A program made the position numbers and the translations under genes. Below the pieces are notes generated by a model. That model saw nothing but the letters and a program-made list of their open reading frames with translations, was not told where the DNA came from and made no database searches. Below are positions 23,079 to 30,792 of a stretch of DNA of 30,792 nt, one piece after another (within the stretch, counting starts at the first letter, position 1; every line of letters begins with the position of its first letter). Source of the DNA: Oscillospiraceae bacterium. Its GTDB lineage: Bacteria > Bacillota_A > Clostridia > Oscillospirales > WRJC01. The stretch lies in contig WQXD01000011.1 of assembly GCA_009785015.1 (NCBI GenBank), forward strand, positions 1 to 30,792, read 5' to 3'.

Positions 23079-24821
23079 ATGCAAAAAAACATGTACAGAA
23101 CCCATAACTGCGGACAATTAGGCGAATCCGACATAGGCAAAACGGTCGGCTTGGCCGGCTGGGTCGATACGATACGCGATCACGGCGGTATAATATTCAT
23201 CGATTTGCGCGATCATTACGGCCTGACGCAAATCGTCGTCTATGACGACGGTTTAATTTCCAAAATCGGCAAAGAATCGGTCATATCAATTATCGGGACA
23301 GTGGTTTTGAGGAATGAGGAAACCGTAAATCCGAAAATAGCGACGGGGTATATAGAAGTCAAGGCCGAAACGCTCACGGTTTTGAGCAGGTCTTTGACAA
23401 ATTTGCCGTTTGAGATACGCGAATCGACGGCGACAAGGGAGGAAGTGAGGCTCAAATACAGATTCTTGGATTTGAGAAACCCGCAGATGCGCCAAAATAT
23501 AGTGACGCGCGCGAAAATAACAAGCCATCTCCGCAGGAAAATGGAAGAATTGGATTTCGTCGAAATACAGACTCCGATTCTGACTTCTTCTTCCCCCGAG
23601 GGCGCGAGGGACTATATCGTGCCCAGCAGAAAACATCACGGCATGTTTTACGCTCTGCCCCAGGCCCCCCAGCAGTTCAAGCAGCTGCTCATGGTTTCGG
23701 GATTTGACCGGTATTTCCAGATAGCGCCGTGTTTCCGGGATGAGGACTCGAGGGTCGACCGTTCCCCCGGCGAATTTTACCAGCTCGATTTTGAAATGGC
23801 GTTTTCCACCCAGGAGGACGTGTTCGCGGTTTTGGAAGATGTGTTTTATGATACATTCACAAAATTTTCGGACAAATATGTCTCCCCGGCTCCCTTTATC
23901 AGAATACCGTATAACGAAAGCATGCAAAGATACGGCTCCGACAAACCCGACCTGCGAAACCCGCTTGTCATAAGCGACCTCACGGACTTTTTTTCGGATG
24001 TGGATTTCAAGCCTTTCAAAAACAGGCCGGTGCGGGGGATCGTGGTCGAATGCGGCAGAATGCCGAACTCGTTTTTTGAAAGCATGCTGAAATTCGCCGG
24101 CGAAATAGGCATGAAAGGCCTTGGCTATATTTCCGTTCTCGAAAACGGGGAGCTGAAAGGGCCGATTGCCAAATTTTTGTCCGCCGAAAAACAGGCCCAA
24201 ATGACAAACATTCTGAAAATGAAAGAATTTGACACGCTGTTTTTCATATCGGACGATTTGAAAACGGTGAACAAGCTCGCGGGGCAGATAAGAATGGAAC
24301 TGGGCAGGCGCATGGGCCTCATCGATGAAAACAAATATGAAATGTGTTTTATCGTGGATTTCCCCATGTATGAGATAAACGAGGAGACAAACAAAATAGA
24401 TTTCGGCCACAACCCGTTTTCAATGCCGCAGGGCGGCCTCGAGGCGCTCATATCAAAAGATCCGCTCGAAATACAGGCGTATCAATATGACTTCGTGTGC
24501 AACGGCGTCGAGCTCACCTCGGGCGCAGTCAGAAACTACAACCCGGAGATATTGGTCAAGGCGTTTGAGCTCGCCGGTTATGACGAAGAGACCGTAAAAA
24601 CCAAATTCGGCGGGATGTACAACGCGTTCCAGTTCGGAGCGCCGCCGCACGCGGGCGGGGCGCCCGGCATTGAGCGGATCGTGATGCTTCTGACCGGCGA
24701 AAAAAATATACGGGAAGTCACGGCGTTCCCCATGACCGGAAACGCCCAGGATTTGATGATGGGCGCTCCCGGCCCGGTCACCGAGGCGCAGCTCAGGGAA
24801 GTGCATATAAAAATCAGATAA
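23079..24821 (+). CDS. aspS: aspartyl-tRNA synthetase, probably non-discriminating
   Basis: A 580-residue bacterial-type class II AspRS. An N-terminal OB-fold anticodon domain (GLAGWVDTIRDHGGIIFIDL) comes first. Then follow the core with motif 2 FQIAPCFRDEDSRVDRSPGE, a GAD insertion, and motif 3 GAPPHAGGAPGIERIVMLL. His35 in RDHGG occupies the position where discriminating AspRS has Leu, and this His is typical of non-discriminating enzymes that also charge tRNA(Asn) with Asp. The second marker site, in RNEETVN, is Glu81, neither the Lys of discriminating nor the Gly of many non-discriminating enzymes. This fits the gatCAB genes downstream, which would convert Asp-tRNA(Asn). ATG 23079 is chosen from homology; the frame extends upstream through the T-box leader by chance. 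Confidence 0.93.
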   Translation: MQKNMYRTHNCGQLGESDIGKTVGLAGWVDTIRDHGGIIFIDLRDHYGLTQIVVYDDGLISKIGKESVISIIGTVVLRNEETVNPKIATGYIEVKAETLTVLSRSLTNLPFEIRESTATREEVRLKYRFLDLRNPQMRQNIVTRAKITSHLRRKMEELDFVEIQTPILTSSSPEGARDYIVPSRKHHGMFYALPQAPQQFKQLLMVSGFDRYFQIAPCFRDEDSRVDRSPGEFYQLDFEMAFSTQEDVFAVLEDVFYDTFTKFSDKYVSPAPFIRIPYNESMQRYGSDKPDLRNPLVISDLTDFFSDVDFKPFKNRPVRGIVVECGRMPNSFFESMLKFAGEIGMKGLGYISVLENGELKGPIAKFLSAEKQAQMTNILKMKEFDTLFFISDDLKTVNKLAGQIRMELGRRMGLIDENKYEMCFIVDFPMYEINEETNKIDFGHNPFSMPQGGLEALISKDPLEIQAYQYDFVCNGVELTSGAVRNYNPEILVKAFELAGYDEETVKTKFGGMYNAFQFGAPPHAGGAPGIERIVMLLTGEKNIREVTAFPMTGNAQDLMMGAPGPVTEAQLREVHIKIR

Positions 24822-24852
24822 TCAAATATTAGCGACAGGAGGGAAAAAATTT

Positions 24853-25128
24853 ATGTATGATTTGGAAAAGCTGGAATCGTTTTCAAAGATAAAACTGAGC
24901 GAAGAAGAAAAAATCAAAGCCGGGCAGTTTTTCGATTTCTGGATTTTGAAATTCCGCGAACTCGAAAATACAAACACGGAAGATGTCGAGCCGCTTTTTG
25001 GAGTATCAACGCTCGAAAACGTGACGCGGGAGGACGCCGCCGAAAAGGAGTTCGGCGCGGATGTAATCCTCGAAAACGCGCCCGACCAATATGACGGATA
25101 TTTCGCCGTGCCGAAAATAATTGAATAG
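24853..25128 (+). CDS. gatC: Asp-tRNA(Asn)/Glu-tRNA(Gln) amidotransferase subunit C
   Basis: A 91-residue GatC of normal length. It has LEKLESFSKIKLSEEEK at the start, the central VEPLFGVSTLENVTREDAAE, and the conserved end ILENAPDQYDGYFAVPKIIE, which wraps between GatA and GatB in known structures. Conservation of this wrapping segment suggests that a GatA-GatB interface still exists even though GatA is reduced. AGGAGGGA precedes the ATG, 31 bases after aspS. The gene ends with TAG, 16 bases before gatA. Confidence 0.93.
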   Translation: MYDLEKLESFSKIKLSEEEKIKAGQFFDFWILKFRELENTNTEDVEPLFGVSTLENVTREDAAEKEFGADVILENAPDQYDGYFAVPKIIE

Positions 25129-25144
25129 GGAAGGGAACAATCGC

Positions 25145-26101
25145 ATGAAAATCGCAGTTGACGAAAACATATTTATAAAAGGCGAAATATGCGCGGCGGG
25201 CTCAAAAATGCTGTATAATTTCAAGGCCCCGTATTCCGCCACTGTCATAAACAAACTGAAAGCCGCCCAAATGACAATTTCCTGCCGGACGAAGACCGGC
25301 GAATTCGGAGGCCGGCCGCCAAAAAAAGAAAGCGCCGCCGACGCGGTCGCCTCGGGTTTGGCCGACGCGGCCTTGGGTATTGACTCCGGGGGCGGCGCGT
25401 ACCGCTTGGCCGCCGGGAGCGGGGTTGTGTATATAAAGCCGACATACGGGACCGTTTCGAGATTCGGATTGGCGGCAAATGTGTCTTCCGTGGACCAGAT
25501 AGGCGTCTACGCCAAAAACTTCGGCGACGGGTTTTATGCGCTGTCCGCCGTTTCGGGCCACGACGCAAACGACCCGCTCACTTACCCGGCCGAAAAATAT
25601 GAGTACGACGCGAAAAAGATCGACGCGAATCAATTGAAAGTTTTTGAAACGGATATCGACGCTTTCAAATACCGCGATTGCCTCGAGCCGGTTTATCTCA
25701 TTGTTTCAGCGGCGGAATTTTACTCCAACACATCAAAATTCGACGGGCTGAAATACGGTTACAGAACCGAAAATTTCAAGGATTTGAACGATATGGTCAT
25801 AAATTCGAGAAGCGAAGCTTTCAGCGCCGAAACAAAATTAAAAACGCTGATGGGGGCATATGTTTTATCGGAGGGGCAATTCGAAAAATATTATTACAAA
25901 GCGGCGCAAATCAGGCGGCTCATAAAAGAAGAACTCGCCGTTTGGTTTGAAAGCTTTGACATTGTCACACTTCCCCTGTCCGACGAATCGGCCGCGCTCG
26001 CCAACCTCACGGGCTGCCCCGCGGTAATTGCCAAAGAAAAGATCATGATAGCAAAAGAATTTGACGAAAACAAACTGTTCGCAATCGGAAGGGAAGGGTA
26101 G
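25145..26101 (+). CDS. gatA: reduced GatA-like subunit lacking the amidase catalytic triad
   Basis: A 318-residue GatA homolog; usual length is about 480-490. About 70 N-terminal residues, a segment before the glycine/serine loop, and C-terminal parts are missing. Aligned by eye to canonical GatA: the catalytic Lys in IKDNI is Asp6 (AVDENI); the GGSSGGS loop with cis-Ser is replaced by RPPKKES (Pro59 at the Ser site); the nucleophile Ser in DTGGS is Gly84 (DSGGG). Scaffold segments remain clear: ENIFIKGEICAAGSKML, VVYIKPTYGTVSRFGLAA, SSVDQIGVY, SRSEAFSAE. The frame is open throughout, has a good ribosome site (AGGGAAGGGA), and sits exactly where gatA belongs. It could be a structural subunit using free ammonia or another amide source, or a decaying gene with a second gatA elsewhere. 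Confidence 0.9.
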   Translation: MKIAVDENIFIKGEICAAGSKMLYNFKAPYSATVINKLKAAQMTISCRTKTGEFGGRPPKKESAADAVASGLADAALGIDSGGGAYRLAAGSGVVYIKPTYGTVSRFGLAANVSSVDQIGVYAKNFGDGFYALSAVSGHDANDPLTYPAEKYEYDAKKIDANQLKVFETDIDAFKYRDCLEPVYLIVSAAEFYSNTSKFDGLKYGYRTENFKDLNDMVINSRSEAFSAETKLKTLMGAYVLSEGQFEKYYYKAAQIRRLIKEELAVWFESFDIVTLPLSDESAALANLTGCPAVIAKEKIMIAKEFDENKLFAIGREG

Positions 26102-26105
26102 AAGT

Positions 26106-27539
26106 ATGCGATATGAAGCTGTAATGGGGATCGAAGTCCATGTAGAGCTTTCCACAGAGTCAAAATTGTTCTGCGCCTGTTCGGCGAAATTCGGAGCGGG
26201 GGCAAACGAAAACGTATGTCCCGCCTGCGCCGGAATGCCCGGGTTTTTGCCCGTGCTGAATAAAAAAGCGGTGGAGCTCGGAATCAAAGCCGGGCTTGTC
26301 ACCGAAAGCGAAATAACAAAAAAAATCACATTCGACAAAAAAAATTATTTTTATCCCGATCTGCCCGCGGGCTTCCAGATAACCCAGTGGTTTTCCCCCA
26401 TATGCAAAAACGGCCGCGTGTCAATAGAGACGAAATCCGGCGCGAAAACAATCAGGCTCAAGCAGATCCATATAGAAGAGGACGCGGGCAAATTGGTCCA
26501 CGCGGCAAATTCAAGCTCGTCGATGGTCGACTACAACAGGGCAGGGGTGCCCCTCATCGAAATAGTCAGCCAAGCGGATTTCGCGAGCGCCGAAGAAGTG
26601 GTCGCCTATCTCAAAAAACTCCAGTCGCTTTTGGTGTACGCCGAAGTATCGGACTGCAAAATGCATGAAGGCTCGATGCGGGCGGATGTGAACATTTCAG
26701 TCCGCGAAGAAGGCGAAAAAAAGCTCGGCGTAAAAACGGAACTGAAAAATATGAACTCGTTTAAGGCGATTGTAAACGCCGTCGAGTATGAAACCAAACG
26801 GCAGACCGAGGCGCTCGAAGCGGGCGAAAAATTGATTCAGGGGACAAGGCGCTGGGACGAGGAAAAAAACATGAGTTTCCCGATGCGAACCAAGGAAGAT
26901 GCCACGGATTACCGGTATTTCCCGGATCCCGACATCATGCCGCTCGCAATAGGGGAAAAATGGATTGAAGAAATAAGAAACTCGCTTCCGGAGCTCGCCC
27001 ATCAAAAATTCAGGCGTTTTGCAGACCAATATGCCTTGAGCGAATATGACGCGAAGATTCTGACCGAAAACAAACGCCTGTCCGAGATTTTCGAGGAAAC
27101 AACCGCTCTTTGCCAAAATCCGAAGGAAACCGCGAACTGGCTGATTGTGGAGCTTTTGAGCCTGATCAAAAACGACGGCAGGGAAATTGAAGACGTGCGC
27201 ATCGACTGCCGGAAAATCGCGGAGCTCATAGGGCTCGTCCTCGAAAATGCGATAAACCGTCCCTCGGCAAAGGAAATATTCGCGAAGATATACCGCGAAA
27301 ACGTAGATCCGAAACAGTACGTCAAAGAACACGGCCTCGGCATGATCTCCGACAGCGGCATGCTGTACAATGCGTGCTTAGATGCGATAGCTGAGGATCC
27401 GGACGGCGTAAAAAAATACAAAAACGGCAACGCGAAGGTATTCGCGGCGTTTGTTGGCACGGTGATGCGCAAAATGAAGGGCAAGGCGAACACCGCGCTC
27501 ATAAACGAAATTTTAAAGAAGATGCTCGAGGAAATGTAA
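26106..27539 (+). CDS. gatB: Asp-tRNA(Asn)/Glu-tRNA(Gln) amidotransferase subunit B
   Basis: A 477-residue full-length GatB. It starts MRYEAVMGIEVHVELSTESK. The zinc knuckle is Cys23, Cys25, Cys38 and Cys41. Next come the kinase-like core with YFYPDLPAGFQITQW, QIHIEEDAGKLVH and DYNRAGVPLIEIVS, then HEGSMRADVNISVR, and the C-terminal helical/YqeY tail (GKANTALINEILKKML) that binds tRNA. The phosphorylation and transamidation sites look intact, so GatB can probably activate Asp- or Glu-tRNA. It starts 4 bases after gatA at ATG 26106; an in-frame upstream start at 26061 would lie inside gatA and is rejected. Confidence 0.95.
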   Translation: MRYEAVMGIEVHVELSTESKLFCACSAKFGAGANENVCPACAGMPGFLPVLNKKAVELGIKAGLVTESEITKKITFDKKNYFYPDLPAGFQITQWFSPICKNGRVSIETKSGAKTIRLKQIHIEEDAGKLVHAANSSSSMVDYNRAGVPLIEIVSQADFASAEEVVAYLKKLQSLLVYAEVSDCKMHEGSMRADVNISVREEGEKKLGVKTELKNMNSFKAIVNAVEYETKRQTEALEAGEKLIQGTRRWDEEKNMSFPMRTKEDATDYRYFPDPDIMPLAIGEKWIEEIRNSLPELAHQKFRRFADQYALSEYDAKILTENKRLSEIFEETTALCQNPKETANWLIVELLSLIKNDGREIEDVRIDCRKIAELIGLVLENAINRPSAKEIFAKIYRENVDPKQYVKEHGLGMISDSGMLYNACLDAIAEDPDGVKKYKNGNAKVFAAFVGTVMRKMKGKANTALINEILKKMLEEM

Positions 27540-27558
27540 AAGGGAAGAGGCGTAATTT

Positions 27559-28806
27559 ATGGATTTAAAAACTTCGGAAAAAAAAGCTTTCCTGCCGGTA
27601 ATTTTGGGCAGCGATGAGAACGCCTACGGAATGGCTCGGGCATTCCACGAAAAATACGGCGTAATACCGGCGGTCATGTGCAAAGCGGTGTATCCCGCTT
27701 CGAGATACACCAAAATCATGGATATAATAAAAATCGACAATCTGGACCGCGAGGATATCTTCATCGAAAATATACAAAAAACCGCTCGGGAAAAATTGAA
27801 AAGTCACGAAAAGCTCATACTCGTGCCGTGCTCCGACTATTACATCGAATACGTTTCGAAAAATGAAAATATCCTCGGGAAATATTTCTGCAACAAATTT
27901 ATCCCGTATGACTTGCTGCAAAGATTCGGAACAAAAGAAAAGTTTTACCAAATATGCGACGAATTCGGGCTCGTATATCCAAAAACCGTGGTATGCGAAA
28001 AAAAGGACCGGATGAATATAGCGGACAATCTGCCCTTTGATTTTCCGGTCATAGTGAAACCCGACAACAGCAACAGCTACGATTATCTCCACAGCGAATT
28101 CGAGGGCAAGAAAAAAGTGTTTTTTGTTTGGTCGAAACAGGAATACATCAAAATCATAACCGAAATGAACAAATCGAGTTATGACGGCCGCCTCATAATA
28201 CAGGATTTTATTTCGGGCGACGACACCCTGACGCGCACGCTGAATTGTTATTCGGACAATGGCGGAAAGGTAAAGCTGATGTGTCTCGGACAGCCTCTGA
28301 TAGAATCGTACGCGCCCCTTGAACTCGGCAACTACGCCGCGCTTATGACCGATCACAACACGGAAATATTCGAAAAATTCAAAAAATTTCTGGAAGATAT
28401 ATGTTTTGTGGGGTTTTCCAATTTCGACATGAAATTCGACAAAAAAAGCGGGGAGTACAAACTGCTCGACATAAACCCGAGGCAGGGGCGCAGCAGTTTT
28501 TTCGTCACCTCCGCGGGTTATAACCTGGCGGAGTTTTTGGTCGACAACTGCGTTTTCGAAAAGGAATCCGAGACGGTCTATGTAAATACCGACAGGCTCT
28601 GGCTCTCGGTTCCAAAATCGGTGATATACAAGTATGTAGACAACCCCGAAGCTTTGGCCCGCGCCAAAAGGCTCATAAAAGAAAAAAAATACGCCTATAC
28701 GCTCCTTTACGGAAAAGACTTCAGTTTAAAGCGGTTTTTGTACATCAAAAGGTATTACAATAAACGCATAAAAGAATACAAAAAATATTTTTTCAAAAAG
28801 CCCTGA
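27559..28806 (+). CDS. ATP-grasp ligase resembling D-aspartate ligase (Asl-type)
   Basis: A 415-residue ATP-grasp protein. The start is FLPVILGSDENAYGMARAFH. ATP-binding Lys167 lies in FPVIVKPDN, followed by EFEGKKKVFFV and IIQDFISGDD. The metal-binding end is FSNFDMKFD, then LLDINPRQGRSSFFVT with Asp304, Asn306 and Arg308. Length and segment order are very like the Enterococcus D-aspartate ligase that adds D-Asp to the lysine of peptidoglycan precursors for an Asp/Asn cross-bridge. That function is inferred from resemblance; related carboxylate-amine ligases have other substrates. It follows gatB by 19 bases with AGGGAAGAGG as ribosome site, so it is part of the aspS-gatCAB transcript. Confidence 0.8.
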   Translation: MDLKTSEKKAFLPVILGSDENAYGMARAFHEKYGVIPAVMCKAVYPASRYTKIMDIIKIDNLDREDIFIENIQKTAREKLKSHEKLILVPCSDYYIEYVSKNENILGKYFCNKFIPYDLLQRFGTKEKFYQICDEFGLVYPKTVVCEKKDRMNIADNLPFDFPVIVKPDNSNSYDYLHSEFEGKKKVFFVWSKQEYIKIITEMNKSSYDGRLIIQDFISGDDTLTRTLNCYSDNGGKVKLMCLGQPLIESYAPLELGNYAALMTDHNTEIFEKFKKFLEDICFVGFSNFDMKFDKKSGEYKLLDINPRQGRSSFFVTSAGYNLAEFLVDNCVFEKESETVYVNTDRLWLSVPKSVIYKYVDNPEALARAKRLIKEKKYAYTLLYGKDFSLKRFLYIKRYYNKRIKEYKKYFFKKP

Positions 28807-28837
28807 CGTATAAAAAAAAAGAAAGGTGGAAAAAAGC

Positions 28838-30304
28838 ATGAGTAAAGCGAAAATTATTTTAAACAAAGATTATACAAAAGGCAAAATTGACAACCGGATT
28901 TACGGGTCATTTGTGGAACACTTGGGCCGGGCTGTCTACGGAGGAATATATCAGCCGGAGCACCCGTCGGCGGATGCAAACGGGTTCAGAACGGACGTTA
29001 TAAACTTAGTCAGAGAATTAAACCTCCCTGTAATCAGATACCCCGGAGGGAATTTCGTTTCGGGGTATAACTGGGAGGACGGCGTCGGGCCGGTTGAGTC
29101 GCGCCCGAAAAGAAAAGAACTGGCGTGGAATGTGATTGAGCCGAATATCGTGGGGACAAATGAATTCGCGTCGTGGGCGAAAAAAGCCGGCTCGGAAGTT
29201 ATGATGGCGGTGAATCTCGGCACCCGCGGCGCGGACGCGGCGAGAAACCTCGTCGAATATTGCAATTGCCCGAGCGGGACCTATTTGAGCGATTTGAGAA
29301 TCAAGCACGGGGCAAAAGAACCGCACAGTATAAAACTGTGGTGTTTGGGCAACGAAATGGACGGTCCATGGCAAATCGGACATAAAACCGCGCGCGAATA
29401 CGGACGCCTTGCGTGCGAGGCGGCGAAGCTGATGAAATGGACAGACCCGTCGATAGAATTGGTGGCTTGCGGTTCTTCGGGGTACGGTATGAAAACTTTC
29501 CCGTCGTGGGACGCGGAAGTCCTCGAAGAGACGTTTGATTTTACAGATTATCTTTCAATGCACCAGTATTACAGCAAGAATAATTTGACTACGCAGACAT
29601 TTCTTGCAAGGACATTGGACATGGACGAATATATCAAAAAAACAATAGCGACCTGCGATTATGTAGCGGCAAAAAAGAAAAGCCGAAAAAAAATAAATAT
29701 TTCTTTCGACGAATGGAACGTTTGGTCGACAGGCAGGGCGGACAATTTTTATCAGGATATATATTCACTCGAAGACGCTGTTCTCGTCGGGTCTATGCTC
29801 ATCACCCTGCTGAAGCACGCGGACAGAATCAAAATCGCGTGTTCGGCGCAGTTGGTGAACGTTATCGCGGCGATTTTGACCGACGATGTCAGCGCGATCA
29901 GGCAGGCTATATTTTATCCGTTCATGCACGCGTCGCTGTTCGGCCGAGGCACGGCTTTGCAGACATTGGTCGATTGTGATAAATATGACTGCCCCGAATA
30001 TACGGACGTGCCGTATGTTGACAGCGTTGCCGTTGAAACCGAAAAAGGCGTGACGCTCTTTGCCGTGAACAGAAGCAGCGAAGAAATCGTTCTCGAATGT
30101 TTGGCCGCAGGATATACAGGTTTAAAAAATCCCGCACATATTGCCATGTTCGAGGACAATATATTTGCGGCAAACACATTTGAAAATCCGGAGGCAGTCA
30201 AGCCTAAAAATATAAGCGATAATATAACCGTCGAAAATTCAAATGATATATGCAAACTCACAACGAAACTCAATCCGGTTTCGTGGAATGTGATACAGTT
30301 CTGA
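28838..30304 (+). CDS. alpha-L-arabinofuranosidase, GH51
   Basis: A 488-residue enzyme of normal GH51 length. IYGSFVEHLGRAVYGGIYQP and VIRYPGGNFVSGYNWEDG are family hallmarks. The acid/base Glu173 is in CLGNEMDGPWQIG, and the nucleophile Glu292 is in SFDEWNVW. A beta-sandwich domain ends the protein. It has no signal peptide, so it acts in the cytoplasm on imported arabino-oligosaccharides, releasing L-arabinose. ATG 28838 (GAAAGGTGG upstream) is preferred over GTG 28826. It lies 31 bases after the ATP-grasp gene with no terminator seen, so it may be read through from the aspS operon, but its function fits the glycosidases further left better. Confidence 0.92.
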   Translation: MSKAKIILNKDYTKGKIDNRIYGSFVEHLGRAVYGGIYQPEHPSADANGFRTDVINLVRELNLPVIRYPGGNFVSGYNWEDGVGPVESRPKRKELAWNVIEPNIVGTNEFASWAKKAGSEVMMAVNLGTRGADAARNLVEYCNCPSGTYLSDLRIKHGAKEPHSIKLWCLGNEMDGPWQIGHKTAREYGRLACEAAKLMKWTDPSIELVACGSSGYGMKTFPSWDAEVLEETFDFTDYLSMHQYYSKNNLTTQTFLARTLDMDEYIKKTIATCDYVAAKKKSRKKINISFDEWNVWSTGRADNFYQDIYSLEDAVLVGSMLITLLKHADRIKIACSAQLVNVIAAILTDDVSAIRQAIFYPFMHASLFGRGTALQTLVDCDKYDCPEYTDVPYVDSVAVETEKGVTLFAVNRSSEEIVLECLAAGYTGLKNPAHIAMFEDNIFAANTFENPEAVKPKNISDNITVENSNDICKLTTKLNPVSWNVIQF

Positions 30305-30349
30305 ATGGATTGATTCAACGAACGATTGCGAATATAGTGAATCTCCCAT

Positions 30350-30483
30350 TAGACCTCTTGCATAACTGTCATTGCGAGGCGGCTTGTCGCCGTGGCAATC
30401 CAGAAAAAACCGATATTCCGATGTACTGGATTGTTTCGCTGCGCTCGCAATGACGGCAATATAGAGGTTATGCATGAAGTCTA
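30350..30483. mobile_element. MITE-like palindromic element flanked by TA
   Basis: The outer inverted repeats GACCTCTTGCATAAC (30352-30366) and GTTATGCATGAAGTC (30467-30481) match at 13 of 15 positions. Each is bordered by TA, as expected for a TA target duplication. Inside are nested inverted repeats: GTCATTGCGAG (30368-30378) with CTCGCAATGAC (30444-30454), and CAATCCAG (30396-30403) with CTGGATTG (30426-30433). No coding sequence is present. Repeats with the GTCATTGCGAG...CTCGCAATGAC core are common between genes of many bacteria. It fills the gap between the arabinofuranosidase and ParB-like genes. Confidence 0.75.
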
Positions 30484-30512
30484 TTGACAAAAGAATCAAA
30501 ACGTGATAAAAT
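30484..30512 (+). promoter_or_regulatory. consensus promoter of the ParB-like gene
   Basis: TTGACA (30484-30489) and TAAAAT (30507-30512) have a 17-base spacer, about 38 bases before the ATG. The -35 box begins at the first base after the MITE-like element. Confidence 0.75.
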
Positions 30513-30550
30513 GTAGAAAATGTGAAATTGATTTTGGGAGGGAAAACAAA

Positions 30551-30792
30551 ATGCGTGAAATAATAATCGACGAGCAGTTCAAAGCGCTGTTGCCCGCGCT
30601 GGACGCGCAGACTTACGCGCTGCTCGAGGAGAGTTTATTGGCCAACGGCTGCCTGCATCCGTTGGTGCTGTGGAACGGAGTGCTGATCGACGGGCACAAC
30701 CGCTACGAGATATGCACAAAACACGAAATCCCATACAATACGATAGACAAGGAGTTCGGGAGCCGCGACGAAGCGCTGATATGGATCATATC
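30551..30792 (+). CDS. ParB-like nuclease-domain protein (partial, runs off the window)
   Basis: The first 80 codons are present. MREIIIDEQFKALLPALDAQ, LLEESLLANGCLHPLVLW and LIDGHNRYEICTKHEIPY match the ParB/sulfiredoxin fold; the DGHNRYEI segment corresponds to the conserved G-x-R/H-R nucleotide-binding loop. Proteins of this type in Firmicutes often belong to phages or integrative elements and act in DNA binding or partition-like roles. GGGAGGG is the ribosome site. The end is missing, so nothing can be said of its C-terminal domain. Its presence may mark the start of another accessory region beyond the window. Confidence 0.8.
   Translation, partial: MREIIIDEQFKALLPALDAQTYALLEESLLANGCLHPLVLWNGVLIDGHNRYEICTKHEIPYNTIDKEFGSRDEALIWII

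Noticed and set aside
23286..24410. Long antisense open frame of 374 codons opposite aspS
   Set aside because: It is a shadow of aspS codon usage, with no recognisable domain and no ribosome site.
1..30792. tRNA, rRNA genes or CRISPR arrays
   Set aside because: None was seen on either strand by eye; short RNA genes could still be missed without a covariance search.

Overview
The window looks like a chromosomal piece of an uncultured, anaerobic, low-to-mid-GC Firmicute of class Clostridia. The main reasons are a SCIFF ranthipeptide precursor with its radical-SAM maturase, a T-box leader in front of an aspS-gatCAB operon, strong GGAGG-type ribosome sites, and consensus TTGACA/TATAAT promoters with 17-bp spacers. 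Nothing in the window fixes the genus.

Region 1 (1-6.3 kb) is an AT-rich accessory patch with much decay. It holds a DUF4143-type ATPase, a uroporphyrinogen-decarboxylase-family protein, and a minus-strand operon. That operon has a frameshifted small gene, a YhcG/DUF1016-type PDDEXK nuclease, and a serine recombinase that has lost its catalytic domain and its C-terminus. Next come a divergent pair of truncated genes, a sorbitol/sorbose-phosphate-reductase-like dehydrogenase and a DeoR regulator. These are enclosed by a degenerate inverted repeat.

Region 2 (6.3-20.5 kb) is a carbohydrate-use region. A lipoprotein solute-binding protein is divergent from an isomerase/epimerase - cupin - Gfo/Idh/MocA oxidoreductase operon. 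An opposing operon runs FGGY kinase - two tandem mannitol-1-phosphate-dehydrogenase-like paralogs - zinc alcohol dehydrogenase (carrying one amber stop) - VOC protein. Then come an AT-rich lipoprotein gene and a two-gene glycosidase operon, a GH78-like enzyme followed by a GH99/WbsX-like protein with a C-terminal SLH-like region. The logic is glycoside cleavage, binding of a sugar or polyol, phosphorylation and oxidation. No permease genes or regulator are present.

Region 3 (20.5-30.3 kb) is housekeeping in style: a GNAT acetyltransferase, the convergent scfA-scfB pair, then a T-box-controlled operon aspS-gatC-gatA-gatB-D-aspartate-ligase-like ATP-grasp gene, followed by a GH51 arabinofuranosidase. 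The most striking observation is in gatA. The frame is intact and scaffold segments align well with canonical GatA, but the protein is only 318 residues, and all three amidase triad positions (Lys, cis-Ser, Ser) are replaced. AspRS carries the His typical of non-discriminating enzymes, so this operon appears to make Asn-tRNA(Asn) by transamidation with a GatA that should not be able to hydrolyse glutamine.

The right edge has a MITE-like palindromic element flanked by TA, a consensus promoter starting at its border, and the beginning of a ParB-like gene that runs off the window.
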